A DNA stretch of 64,000 nt from Urophycis tenuis. Taxonomy: Eukaryota > Chordata > Actinopteri > Gadiformes > Phycidae. This document shows positions 1 through 16,209 of this stretch, piece after piece (the stretch's first letter is position 1; the number at the start of each line of letters is the position of its first letter). The DNA is taken from contig JAXIVH010000376.1 in the NCBI GenBank assembly GCA_036785325.1, forward strand, positions 53,898-117,897, given 5' to 3'. A program made the translations under genes and the position numbers. Under the pieces are notes generated by a model that worked only from the letters and a program-made list of their open reading frames with translations, did no database searches and had not been told where the DNA came from.

Positions 1-1800
1 TGGTGGGTGTGGTCTGACCTGGTTAGTGACTCTGGTGGGTGTGGTCTGACCTGGTTAGTGACTCTGGTGGGTGTGGTCTAACCTGGTTAGTGACTCTGGT
101 GGGTGTGGTCTGACCTGGTTAGTGACTCCGGTGGGTGTGGTCTGACCTGGTTAGTGACTCTGGTGACTGTGGTCTGACCTGGTTAGTGACTCTGGTGGGT
201 GTGGTCTGACCTGGTTAGTGACTCTGGTGGGTGTGGTCTGACCTGGTTAGTGACTCTGGTGGGTGTGGTCTAACCTGGTTACTGACTCTGGTGGGTGTGG
301 TCTGACCTGGTTAGTGACTCTGGTGGGTGTGGTCTGACCTGGTTAGTGACTCTGGTGGGTGTGGTCTGACCTGGTTAGTGACTCTGGTGGGTGTGGTCTA
401 ACCTGGTTACTGACTCTGGTGGGTGTGGTCTGACCTGGTTAGTGACTCTGGTGGGTGTGGTCTGACCTGGTTAGTAACTCTGGTGGGTGTGGTCTGACCT
501 GGTTAGTGACTCTGGTGGGTGTGGTCTGACCTGGTTAGTGACTCTGGTGGGTGTGGTCTGACCTGGTTAGTGACTCTGGTGGCTGTGGTCTGACCTGGTT
601 AGTGACTCTAGTGGGTGTGGTCTGACCTGGTTAGTGACTCTGGTGGGTGTGGTCTGACCTGGTTAGTGACTCTGGTGGGTGTGGTCTGACCTGGTTAGTG
701 ACTCTGGTGACTGTGGTCTGACCTGGTTAGTGACTCTGGTGGGTGTGGTCTGACCTGGTTAGTGACTCTGGTGGGTGTGGTCTGACCTGGTTAGTGACTC
801 TGGTGGGTGTGGTCTGACCTGGTTAGTGACTCTGGTGACTGTGGTCTGACCTGGTTAGTGACTCCGGTGGGTGTGGTCTGACCTGGTTAGTGACTCTGGT
901 GGGTGTGGTCTGACCTGGTTAGTGACTCTGGTGGGTGTGGTCTGACCTGGTTAGTGACTCTGGTGGGTGTGGTCTGACCTGGTTAGTGACTCTGGTGGCT
1001 GTGGTCTGACCTGGTTAGTGACTCTGGTGACTGTGGTCTGACCTGGTTAGTGACTCCGGTGACTGTGGTCTGACCTGGTTAGTGACTCTGGTGGGTGTGG
1101 TCTGACCTGGTTAGTGACTCTGGTGGGTGTGGTTTGACCTGGTTAGTGACTCTGGTGGGTGTGGTCTGACCTGGTTAGTGACTCCGGTGGGTGTGGTCTG
1201 ACCTGGTTAGTGACTCTGGTGGGTGTGGTCTGACCTGGTTAGTGACTCTGGTGGATGTGGTCTGACCTGGTTAGTGACTCTGGTGGGTGTGGTCTGACCT
1301 GGTTAGTGACTCCGGTGACTGTGGTCTGACCTGGTTAGTTACTCCGGTGACTGTGGTCTGACCTGGTTAGTGACTCTGGTGGGTGTGGTCTGACCTGGTT
1401 AGTGACTCTGGTGGGTGTGGTCTGACCTGGTTAGTGACTCTGGTGACTGTGGTCTAACCTGGTTAGTGACTCTGGTGGGTGTGGTCTGACCTGGTTAGTG
1501 ACTCTGGTGGGTGTGGTCTGACCTGGTTAGTGACTCTGGTGGGTGTGGTCTGACCTGGTTAGTGACTCTGGTGACTGTGGTCTGACCTGGTTAGTGACTC
1601 TGGTGGGTGTGGTCTGACCTGGTTAGTGACTCTGGTGGGTGTGGTCTGACCTGGTTAGTGACTCCGGTGGGTGTGGTCTGACCTGGTTAGTGACTCTGGT
1701 GGGTGTGGTCTGACCTGGTTAGTGACTCTGGTGGGTGTGGTCTGACCTGGTTAGTGACTCTGGTGGGTGTGGTCTGACCTGGTTAGTGACTCTGGTGGGT
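1..1800. repeat. 32-bp minisatellite filling the intron upstream of cnga2
   Basis: About 56 head-to-tail copies of a 32-bp unit (core GGTTAGTGACTCTGGTGGGT) run from the window edge to within a few bases of a cnga2 exon. Variants such as ggtgact for ggtgggt recur in several copies, so blocks of units were duplicated together. The unit resembles the first bases of the exon that follows it (see findings). The array continues beyond the left edge. Confidence 0.97.
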
Positions 1801-1808
1801 CTGTCCAG

Positions 1809-4097
1809 GTTGGTGACCCTGGTGGTGACGCTGAGGGAGTGGGCTCACAGGAGTCTGAAGGAAGAGGATGAGCGACCAGATTCCTTCCTGGAGCGTTTCC
1901 GGGGCCCCGAGGTCCGGGTGGCGGCCAGCCGGAACAGCACCACCCAGCCGGACGCCAACGGGAACACAGAGAAGAAGAAGCTGAGGTAGCTTGGTCTGAC
2001 AGTCTGTCTGTCTTCAGAAGGAATGCAAAATCATGAGCACATATTTTACAGTCACTCAGTAATGTATTGATGAACCTCCCGTTTGTTTAGCGGGATGCTT
2101 CACCTGCATGTTACCCTCCTGCTGGGCTCGGGCTCGATGCCAGTTAGAACTCTAATCCAATGTAAATGTAAATGTGATCCATGGTGGTCCTCCTCCTTCC
2201 AGGAAGATGTGGGGCGATATGGTGGTGTCGCCCTCCGATGACAGCTACTACCGCTGGCTGTTTGTGATCGCTGCCGCCGTGCTCTACAACTGGGTCCTTG
2301 TCGTGGCAAGGTAATGACCTGGAGCAGGTGGTCTGTGACTCTGTGTGTCAGACTTCATCTGGTGTTACAATGTCTTTTGGGTTGGTTCATGATCCACTCA
2401 CAGGGCTTGTTTCGACAAGCTGCAGCTGGAGATCTACATCTGCTGGCTGGTGTTGGACTACCTCTCAGACCTGGTGTATCTCATGGACACGTGTGTGCGA
2501 CTTCGGACAGGTAGCCTACATATCCAGCTTAAAGTTTAAAGAAAGCTTTCTCCCTACTGGGTTTGGCTTTGTGGGCCAGTGAAACGTTGGGACTGTGGGA
2601 CACCAAATTACATCACTATTACTCAATAATGAGAAAAAATTGCAGATTATGAGGCCATGTTTTTTCTCTCCTTCCTTTCAAGGGTTCCTGGAGCAGGGTC
2701 TGCTGGTCAAGGACCCGGTCAAGCTGAGGGACAACTACGTCCGCACATTCCAGTTCAAGCTGGACGTGCTGTCCATCCTGCCCACAGACCTGGCCTACAT
2801 CGCCACGGGCATACACACACCCCAGCTCCGCTTCAACCGGCTGCTGCGCTTCCCGCGCATGTTTGAGTTCTTCGACCGAACCGAGACGCGCACCAACTAC
2901 CCGAACATATTCCGCATCTGTAACCTGGTGCTCTACATCCTCATCATCATCCACTGGAATGCCTGCATCTACTTCGCCATCTCCAAGTCCCTTGGGTTTG
3001 GCTCCGACACCTGGGTGTACCCCAACATGTCCGACCCGGTGTTCGGCTCCCTGACGCGTGGTTACGTGTACTGCCTGTACTGGTCCACCCTGACCCTCAC
3101 CACCATCGGGGAGATGCCGGCACCGGTGCGAGACGAGGAGTACCTGTTCGTGGTCTTTGACTTCCTTGTCGGGGTGCTGATCTTCGCCACGATTGTTGGA
3201 AACGTGGGCTCCATGATCGCGAACATGAACGCCACTCGTGCAGAGTTTCAGGCCCGCATTGACGCCATTAAACACTACATGCACTTCCGCAGAGTGAGCA
3301 AAGAACTCGAGGGGCGTGTCATCAAGTGGTTCGACTACCTCTGGACCAATAAGAAGGCGGTTGACGAACAGGAAGTGCTTAAGAACTTGCCCAACAAACT
3401 GAGGGCAGAGATTGCCATCAACGTGCACCTGCTGACCCTGAAAAAGGTTAGAATATTTCAAGACTGTGAGGCGGGACTGCTGGTGGAGCTGGTGCTCAAA
3501 CTCCGGCCCCAGGTCTACAGTCCAGGAGACTATATCTGCCGCAAGGGTGACATCGGTAAGGAGATGTACATCATCAAGGAGGGGAAGCTGGGCGTGGTGG
3601 CGGACGATGGCGTCACGCAGTACGCCCTCCTCACCGCCGGCAGCTGCTTCGGCGAGATCAGCATCCTGAACATCAAGGGCAGCAAGATGGGGAACCGGCG
3701 CACGGCCAACATCCGCAGCATCGGGTACTCCGACCTCTTCTGCCTCAACAAGGAGGACCTGATGGAGGCCGTGACCGAGTACCCAGACGCCAAGAAGGTG
3801 CTGGAGGAGAGGGGCCGTGAGATCCTTACGAAAGAGGGTCTTCTGGATGAGGACGCGGACGGAGCAGGAGGGCTGGGCAAGGAGGAGACGGAGGAGAAGG
3901 TGGAGCGGCTGGAGTCGTCCCTGGACACGCTGCAGACACGCTTCGCCCGGCTGCTCGATGAGTACTCGGCCACGCAGCAGCGGCTGAAGCAGCGCATCAC
4001 CCTCCTGGAGCGCCAGCTCCACCCCGCGGCCGACTGGGACGCGCCTGGCCAGGATGGGGCCCTGGAGGACGATGGCCGGCCGGCCACCGGGGAGTAA
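1809..4097 (+). CDS. cnga2: Cyclic nucleotide-gated channel alpha 2 (olfactory type), 3' part of gene
   Basis: Pore-forming subunit of a cAMP/cGMP-gated cation channel of the plasma membrane, classically the olfactory cilium. Four exons are seen: 1809-1985, 2203-2310, 2404-2510 and 2683-4097, all with GT-AG borders and matching phases, giving about 601 residues; the N-terminus lies left of the window. In order: a pre-S1 segment with RPDSFLERFRGPE, S1 (YYRWLFVI), S2-S4, the S5-pore region with the selectivity motif TLTTIGE, S6 and C-linker (GNVGSMIANMNATRAEFQ), the cyclic-nucleotide-binding domain with its phosphate cassette (FGEISILN, then GNRRTANI), and a C-terminal leucine-zipper-like helix (LQTRFARLLDEY). 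The binding domain and the sequence after it (RPQVYSPGDYICRKGDIG, LEERGREIL) fit CNGA2 better than CNGA3 or CNGA1 as I remember those families. Paralogue choice (cnga2a or cnga2b) is open. The stop is TAA at 4095. Confidence 0.93.
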
Positions 4098-4267
4098 CAT
4101 GCAAACCAAGACTAATGCTTGAATGGAAATCACTCCGATGGTCACATGAACTCTGAACGAGAGCACATACGCGCCTGTGCGCCTCCGCTCTGCCTTGATA
4201 AGAATGTCTTTCACAATGAAACAGAGGCTGATGACTCCATCGTCGACATCATTAGACATTACTGTTG

Positions 4268-4567
4268 TTCTGATGCTATGTCATTGAGAGGGTAGGATAC
4301 AGGGGTCAGGGTGAGAGGGTAGGATACAGAGGTCAGGGTGAGAGGGTAGGATACAGAGGTCAGGGTGAGAGGGTAGGATACAGGGGTCAAGGTGAGAGGG
4401 TAGGATACAGAGGTCAGGGTGAGAGGGTAGGATACAGAGGTCAGGGTGAGGGGGTAGGATGTACAGGGTAGGATACAGAGGTCAGGGTGAGAGGGTAGGA
4501 TGTACAGGGTAGGATACAGAGGTCAGGGTGAGAGGGTAGGATGTACAGGGTAGGATATAAGGGTCAG
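4268..4567. repeat. About 27-bp minisatellite in the cnga2 3' UTR
   Basis: About ten copies of a unit with core GAGGGTAGGATACAGAGGTC, later copies enlarged by an inserted GGATGTACAGG step. It lies between the cnga2 stop codon and the likely poly(A) signal, so it is probably transcribed. Confidence 0.93.
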
Positions 4568-4635
4568 GTTGCATCAGTGGATGTAATCTGTTACCCTGAT
4601 ATCAGAGTTCATTGTGTTCCAACCCACGTTGTGTA

Positions 4636-4917
4636 CTAGAACCACACCCCGGGTACGTTGTGTACTAGAACCACACCCTGGGTACGTTGTGTACTAGAAC
4701 CACACCCCGGGTACGTTGTGTACTAGAACCACACCCTGGGTACGTTGTGTACTAGAACCACACCCCAGGTACGTTGTGTACTAGAACCACACCCCGGGTA
4801 CGTTGTGTACTAGAACCACACCCTGGGTACGTTGTGTACTAGAACCACACCCTGGGTACGTTGTGTACTAGAACCACACCCCGGGTACGTTGTGTACTAG
4901 AACCACACCCTGGGTAC
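4636..4917. repeat. 29-bp minisatellite in the cnga2 3' UTR
   Basis: About ten near-identical copies of a 29-bp unit (core TACGTTGTGTACTAGAACCA). Copies differ mainly by C/T at one site (ccccggg versus ccctggg). It lies upstream of the AATAAA at 5068 and is probably in the 3' UTR. Confidence 0.95.
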
Positions 4918-5067
4918 CAGTACCTCCCCTTGTGTACCAGGACTCCGCCGTGTTCCGGCACCCTGCTTCCCAGGGAGGGCTCTCCTCCGAGGGATCAGAG
5001 ATGAGAGCAGCCTGCAGAACCTCCACACTTACTACCCAGCGTCTCTAAGGAAATACCTTAGTTAACT

Positions 5068-5073
5068 AATAAA
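5068..5073 (+). terminator. Candidate cnga2 polyadenylation signal
   Basis: AATAAA about 970 bp after the cnga2 stop codon, followed by T-rich sequence. It is the first canonical hexamer I found on this strand downstream of the gene. Confidence 0.5.
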
Positions 5074-5357
5074 GTACTTCTCTGAACAAGACAGCTAAAC
5101 ACTTTTTTATATACTCATATTTTTGTGATAAATTGCTGAATGATGAATAGCTTTTGTAATGTCATTTAAGAATTTCGGCTGTATATAACTATATATATAA
5201 CTTGTTATTATGGGCGTGAGAGCGCACTGACAGTCGGCTGATGTTGGAATCTACTCTAAAGACGTTGACTTGTAGCGCCAGTTTGAGGACCTTGTTGTCA
5301 ACAGCCCAGACAGCCGCTAGGGGGCAGCAGCTCAGTCTGGTGAAGAGCTCTCAGCTG

Positions 5358-6153
5358 TAGTGATGCGCGGGTCGACCGTGACCCGCGGATATCCGCGGGT
5401 TTATCCGCGGGTCGGGCGGGTTCGGGTTCAATTTTTTTTTTTTTTTTTTAATATTGCGGGTGCGGGCGGGGCGGGTTAAAAAGAGAAAACACATATTTCT
5501 CACTTAGGAACTTTCACTTGCTTATTTATGATAATCCATTTTTTATGTGAAAGAAGAAGACAAAATTTAAAATAAAACTGTTATTAATATCGCTATGTGA
5601 CTACTTTTGTGCGGACTCTACCTGCTTTGTTTTGAATCTCCATGGCAACGGGAGAGCGCTGAAGCTTGATGGTGCCGTTTTTCCACAATCTCTTCAGATC
5701 AAACCTGACTATGTCCTAACACAGTTGGGTGTCACTCCGAATCAACATTATGGTTGTGCTCAATCAATAATAATAACAACAACCTACACGGATGTGTTTA
5801 ATAGCGCATCGAGCGAGCGCGCTCTCAGTTCAGCAGGTCGCGTCCTGGAAGCGCGTCGAAACCTTATATACAGTCTATGGTCGAAACCGGCTCAACCCCG
5901 GCATGGTACGGCACGATATTACAGTTTTGAGCATGTGTGCACACTTGTGTGTGTTTGTAAGATGCTTTCCGCAATCGTTCAATAAAGAACGATGTAAAAA
6001 TCAATATTACAGTTTATTTGTTGTTGTTTGGTATTCAATTAATCTTTGGTATTGGTATTCAATTAATATTTCATGAAATTGTATCATAATCTTGGATCTC
6101 CTGGTGGGTCGGGTTGGGGCGGGTGTTAAAAAAAGCCGACCAGCGCATCACTA
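5358..6153. mobile_element. Non-autonomous hAT DNA transposon, complete with 8-bp target duplication
   Basis: A 796-bp element whose ends are inverted repeats: left end TAGTGATGCGCGGGTCGAC, right end (reverse complement) TAGTGATGCGCTGGTCGGC, 17 of 19 identical. The flanks carry a perfect 8-bp direct repeat CTCAGCTG at 5350-5357 and 6154-6161. The 8-bp duplication and a YARNG-type terminus (TAGTG) are hAT hallmarks. Subterminal regions are rich in CGGGT/CCGCG steps, followed by a T-tract. The short open frames inside do not resemble a transposase, so it would depend on one supplied elsewhere. Confidence 0.9.
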
Positions 6154-6161
6154 CTCAGCTG

Positions 6162-7170
6162 ACTAGTGGCTGTCGGCTTCAACTCCATTACTGACACATG
6201 AGGGCGCTGGAGAACGCCTTCTGAATGGAGAACACTTCAAGGTTTTAGTTTGCTAAGAATTATCAAACAAAGTAACCAGGTTTAAGTTTCACATCATCCC
6301 CTACAGGTGCATGTCCTGTTGTCTGTCTGTCCTCATGGCCCCCGTGGGGGGACAACAGGTGTGTAACACATGGTGGACCGTCCTACCTGGACCTCAGTCT
6401 TCTGCAGACCTGAGACCAGCTGGGGAAGCCCCTCATGGTCCTCTGGGAGAGCCTGGACCTAATGAGTGGCCTATCAAGATGTGTGAATGAAGACCTGGTT
6501 GTTTGACAGAAGTTTAAAACCTGGAGACGGTGCAATGGTGCTTTTTTTATTTTCAATGTTTCATTAGAAAAATGTTCCATTGGGGAATCCCAGACATACC
6601 TTATTGTTTCTTGTTTGAACTCCCAAAGGGAAGTCTCCTATTAGGGAGTTCAAAAGGAAACCATAAGCTCTACGGTGCGGTCTGAAGGCCACTAAACACA
6701 TGACCTACAGGACTGTGGGCCAGCAGGTCAGGAAGATCTTCCTTCAGACCGTGTTCTGAGATGAGGATGAAGGGTAAACATCACCGCACCACCGATGTGA
6801 CATGTGCTCCAAAACATCACATCTAAAGTTCAACATCATGTCCCACCCAGGGCTGTACCCCCCCCCCCACACACACGCCTGCATTCAAAGACCCCTGACC
6901 CCGACACATGACATCAAAGGTCATCTCAACCACAGCAAACGGGCATTCTTTGTCCTTCTTTAATATGTAACAAATTTCTCAGGAGCACAAGGTCAAAGGT
7001 CACGGCCAGTCCCCTCACGGGCGGCGGTAGAAAGAGCATTTCCAGATAAAATCGATCATAAAAATAACGACTGATTGAGTGTGACGAGACACGGGGGGGG
7101 CTTCACACAGTCTGCGGCGGTCTCTCCGCGCCGATTGGTCAAACTGAACCCCTGGGCGCGATCCGATTGG
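6162..7170. other. cnga2 to rraga interval, probable rraga 3' UTR
   Basis: No gene is seen. The two genes converge here. ATTAAA on the minus strand (6959-6964) and AATAAA on the minus strand (6546-6551) are candidate poly(A) signals for rraga. A small inverted repeat (GAACTCCC / GGGAGTTC) lies near 6620-6655. Confidence 0.5.
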
Positions 7171-12073
<4,903 letters not shown>

Positions 12074-12235
12074 CCCGTAATACTGGTGATGCTCCCGTGA
12101 GACTGGAGGTTACCGCACACGTCCTGCAGACAGGGAAACGTGTCAGCAGGTGGACTACACAGTCTCCGTGTGTCAGAGCACGGAGGAAGAACAGAACATG
12201 GCCTTAAACGTCCCCCTCGTCGCAATACGAGTGGT

Positions 12236-13287
12236 GAACACAGTAACTATCACAGTAAGTGGCCCACGTCACATCACAGTAACTATCACAGTAAGTGGCC
12301 CACGTCACATCACAGTAACTATCACAGTAAGTGGCCCACGTCACATCACAGTAACTATCACAGTAAGTGGCCCACCGTCACATCACAGTAACTGGCCCAC
12401 CGTCACATCACAGTAACTATCACAGTAAGTGGCCCACCGTCACATCACAGTAACTATCACAGTAAGTGGCCCACCGTCACATCACAGTAACTATCACAGT
12501 AAGTGGCCCACATCACAGTAACTATCACAGTAAATGGCCCACCGTCACATCACAGTAACTATCACAGTAAGTGGCCCACGTCACATCACAGTAACTATCA
12601 CAGTAAGTGGCCCACCGTCACATCACAGTAACTATCACAGTAAGTGGCCCACCGTCACATCACAGTAACTATCACAGTAAGTGGCCCACATCACAGTAAC
12701 TATCACAGTAAATGGCCCACCGTCACATCACAGTAAGTGGCCCACGTCACATCACAGTAACTATCACAGTAAGTGGCCCACCTTCACATCACAGTAACTA
12801 TCACAGTAAGTGGCACACGTCACATCACAGTAACTATCACAGCAAGTGGCCCACCGTCACATCACAGTAACTGGCCCACCGTCACATCACAGTAACTATC
12901 ACAGTAAGTGGCCCACCTTCACATCACAGTAACTATCACAGTAAATGGCCCACCGTCACATCACAGTAACTATCACAGTAAGTGGTCCACCTTCACATCA
13001 CAGTAACTATCACAGTAAGTGGCCCACCGTCACATCACAGTAACTATCACAGTAAGTGGCCCACCTTCACATCACAGTAACTATCACAGTAAGTGGCCCA
13101 CCTTCACATCACAGTAACTATCACAGTAAGTGGCCCACCGTCACATCACAGTAACTATCACAGTAAGTGGCCCACCGTCACATCACAGTAACTATCACAG
13201 TAAGTGGCCCACCGTCACAATACAGTAACTATCACAGTAAGTGGCCCACCGTCGCATCACAGTAACTATCACAGTAGGTGGCCCACC
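12236..13287. repeat. 36-37-bp minisatellite upstream of the rraga start codon
   Basis: About 29 copies of a unit with core CATCACAGTAACTATCACAG followed by taagtggcccaccgt. Some units lack the taactatcacag part, giving shortened forms. It probably lies in a 5' UTR intron of rraga. Confidence 0.95.
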
Positions 13288-13525
13288 GTCAACGACCGAC
13301 CGACCCCTCGGCAGGATGCTACCGTGAAGCTAATGCTAGCTACAGCTGCATGAACACATTCAGTCACGTTGGCTTTTTTAAGACGTCCGACGACTGCTTG
13401 GCCAGGCGAATCAAACAGCCCGCTGTGGAGAGTGTGATACATGAGAACTCATCTCAAAAAGAGTAAAACATTACTTGGTCCAGGGAGCCAGGAGTCCGGG
13501 TCAGCTGCTTCCTGTTTACGCGCTA

Positions 13526-13745
13526 CGGTCACGTGAGGCTTAATGTATGACCGTCACGTGACTCGTTCCCCGTGGTGGCCACCAGGGGGCGACCGAGCAA
13601 CCATCACGTGACCCGTCCCCCGTGGTGACCACCAGGGGGCGACAGAGTAACATCACGTGACCTGTTCCCTGTGGTGACCATCAGGGGGCGACCGAGCAAC
13701 CATCACGTGACCCGTTCCCCGTGGTGACCACCAGGGGGCGACAGA
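13526..13745. promoter_or_regulatory. Tandem block of CACGTG E-boxes and CTCF-like motifs upstream of rraga
   Basis: Five CACGTG boxes start at 13530, 13555, 13605, 13654 and 13704; the last four extend to TCACGTGAC, close to the TFEB/TFE3 CLEAR consensus. Interleaved are four copies of CCACCAGGGGGCGAC (13579, 13629, 13728, and a variant with ATC at 13678) that match the CTCF core. The pair sits in a repeat of about 49 bp. Its position between the chmp1b 3' end and the rraga 5' region suits a rraga promoter. Function is inferred from motifs only. Confidence 0.6.
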
Positions 13746-13967
13746 ACCTCCGCCCCGGGTGACCAGGGTCAGTCGAACGTGTCCAGAAGTCGAACCACGC
13801 GGCAGAGCAAGGCATCAGCAGCCAGAGGAGACCAGTCAGTTCAACCAGACCATGCGACCAGTTTAATATTTTAACAGCAGCTGGCAGCCAAAGGGTGAAT
13901 TCAATGCACTGAAAGATAAGAAGATGAAAATACCAAAGGACCTTAAAGGCTCCAACTTTATAATGAC

Positions 13968-13973
13968 TTTATT
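13968..13973 (-). terminator. Candidate chmp1b polyadenylation signal
   Basis: AATAAA on the minus strand about 445 bp after the chmp1b stop codon. The transcript would end only some 200 bp before the rraga promoter-like block. Confidence 0.55.
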
Positions 13974-14418
13974 GAAAATTAAGGCAAAAAGGATAAAAGT
14001 TTTATAAAATGCTCCCCTTGTCCCTAAAGCCACCCTGACGATAAATATCATATTGGCAGTTGTCCTGACAACCTGGTCTGACTGTATAAATTGGACAAAC
14101 ATTGAGATCAGTTTTTGATAAAGCTCTTCCACACTACCAAAGGAACAGGTTTTCCTTCAATTTATGTTAAAGTGAAACCATAATTGTTGGTTATCAAGAC
14201 CGCCTGCTGTTCCGATGACACAGGATGCTCCACAGCCTGCCAGATAAAGACTCTTAAATGGTAAATAATACAATCAAATCATAAACTCAAAGATTGAAAA
14301 GAGAATCTGGTATCCCCTGATTAAGTCATCATAAATACACCAGAGATACAAGGAAACAGCGAGCATATCTTCCTCAACATATAACAGGAGAGTTGCGGTG
14401 CAGGGCCGAGCAGGGGAG

Positions 14419-15264
14419 CTACATCTGGTCTCTGAGCTTGGCCAGTCGTGAGGACAACTCATCCTGGAACAGAAAACACAGTCAGAGAAGTGGGGAAGAG
14501 ATGTTTGTATAGGATACGTATTCATGTGTGAAAAACATTCAAATGTCAACATGTGTTCATTTATAAGCATGTATATATATAGTATAAGTGTAAATATAGT
14601 ATATATATATATATATACTGTAAGCATATAGTGTAAGTGTATATATGTATGCAGGGTACCTGCTCTGCAGCAGCAACTGTGGTGCCCACCGACCCACTCT
14701 GTCCCTGGGGGAGCTCCATGTTCAGGTCCAACCTGATCACATCACACATCACATCACACATCACATCACACATCACATCAAACAACATCACATCAAACAA
14801 CATCACATCACACAACATCACATCACATCATACCACATCACACAACATCACATCACACACAGCATCACATCACACATCACATCACACATCACATCACACA
14901 ACATCACATCTCACATCACACCACATCACACAACATCACATCACACAACATCACATCACACCACATCACACAACATCACATCACAACACATCACATCCCT
15001 CCCTCCTATTTTTGACAGCAGCCCATCTCTCATAAGAGGATGACTAAATAACAATAATATCACAGTAACAACACAAGGTGAGTATTTACCCTGCTTCATC
15101 AGCCATCTCATGTAGGAGACCCTCCACTTGGTTCTGAAACACAATATCAATCACACCTCATCATCCATCACATCAACCTGTGTGTGTGTGTGTGTGTGTA
15201 CCTGAGGTGTAGTCAGGGTGGTGTGTGTGTGTGTGTGTGTGTGTACCTGAGGTGTAGTTAGGTT

Positions 15265-15297
<33 letters not shown>

Positions 15298-15315
15298 CTG
15301 AAGTGTAGTTAGGTT

Positions 15316-15356
<41 letters not shown>

Positions 15357-15374
15357 CTGAGGTGTAGTTAGGGT

Positions 15375-15423
<49 letters not shown>

Positions 15424-15441
15424 CTGAGGTGTAGTCAGGGT

Positions 15442-15478
<37 letters not shown>

Positions 15479-16026
15479 CTGAGGTGTAGTCAGGGTGGTG
15501 TGTTTGTGTGTGTGTGTGTACCTGAGGTGTAGTCAGGGTGGTGTGTTTGTGTGTGTACCTGAGGTGTAGTCAGGGTGGTACTGCTGCTCATAGTGTCTTC
15601 CATCTGAGCCGTCTGTACATCCAGAGTCTCAAACTGGTGCTCAAACTTATCCATCAGCATGGAGATCTGAGGAGAAACGTTGTCATTATTACTTCTATGA
15701 TATTATTATCTCTTTCTCTTTCTACTGCTAATATATTACCATCGTCTTTCTAAAGCTCCAGGGCAGATAAGAAGTCTACTTCAATGGGGATCATTTTGGT
15801 GACATAACAATCCAAGTGTAAAGTTGAAGCCTTTCATGTAAAGTCTGTTAAGGTGATGGAGGTAACATGGTGATGGAGGTAACATGGTGATGGTGCCGAC
15901 ATGACCCACTGAACAACGCTCCAGCCTCCTGTTCTCTGGAGAGATGACCACCAAAGAGAACCTTCTGAACAGCTTGTTACACCTCACTACTACAGTTAGT
16001 ACTACTACTACTACTACTACAGTTAG

Positions 16027-16059
<33 letters not shown>

Positions 16060-16131
16060 AGTTAGTACTACTACTACTACAGTTAGTACTACTACTACTA
16101 CTACTACTACTACAGTTAGTACTACTACTAG

Positions 16132-16167
<36 letters not shown>

Positions 16168-16170
16168 AGT

Positions 16171-16209
<39 letters not shown>

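Noticed and set aside
1..1800. CRISPR-like array (regular short direct repeats)
   Set aside because: There are no unique spacers; the whole 32-bp unit repeats. The window is clearly eukaryotic.
2619..4259. 546-codon open frame on the minus strand
   Set aside because: It is the complement of the cnga2 terminal exon; GC-rich third positions leave the antisense frame open. No domain is seen.
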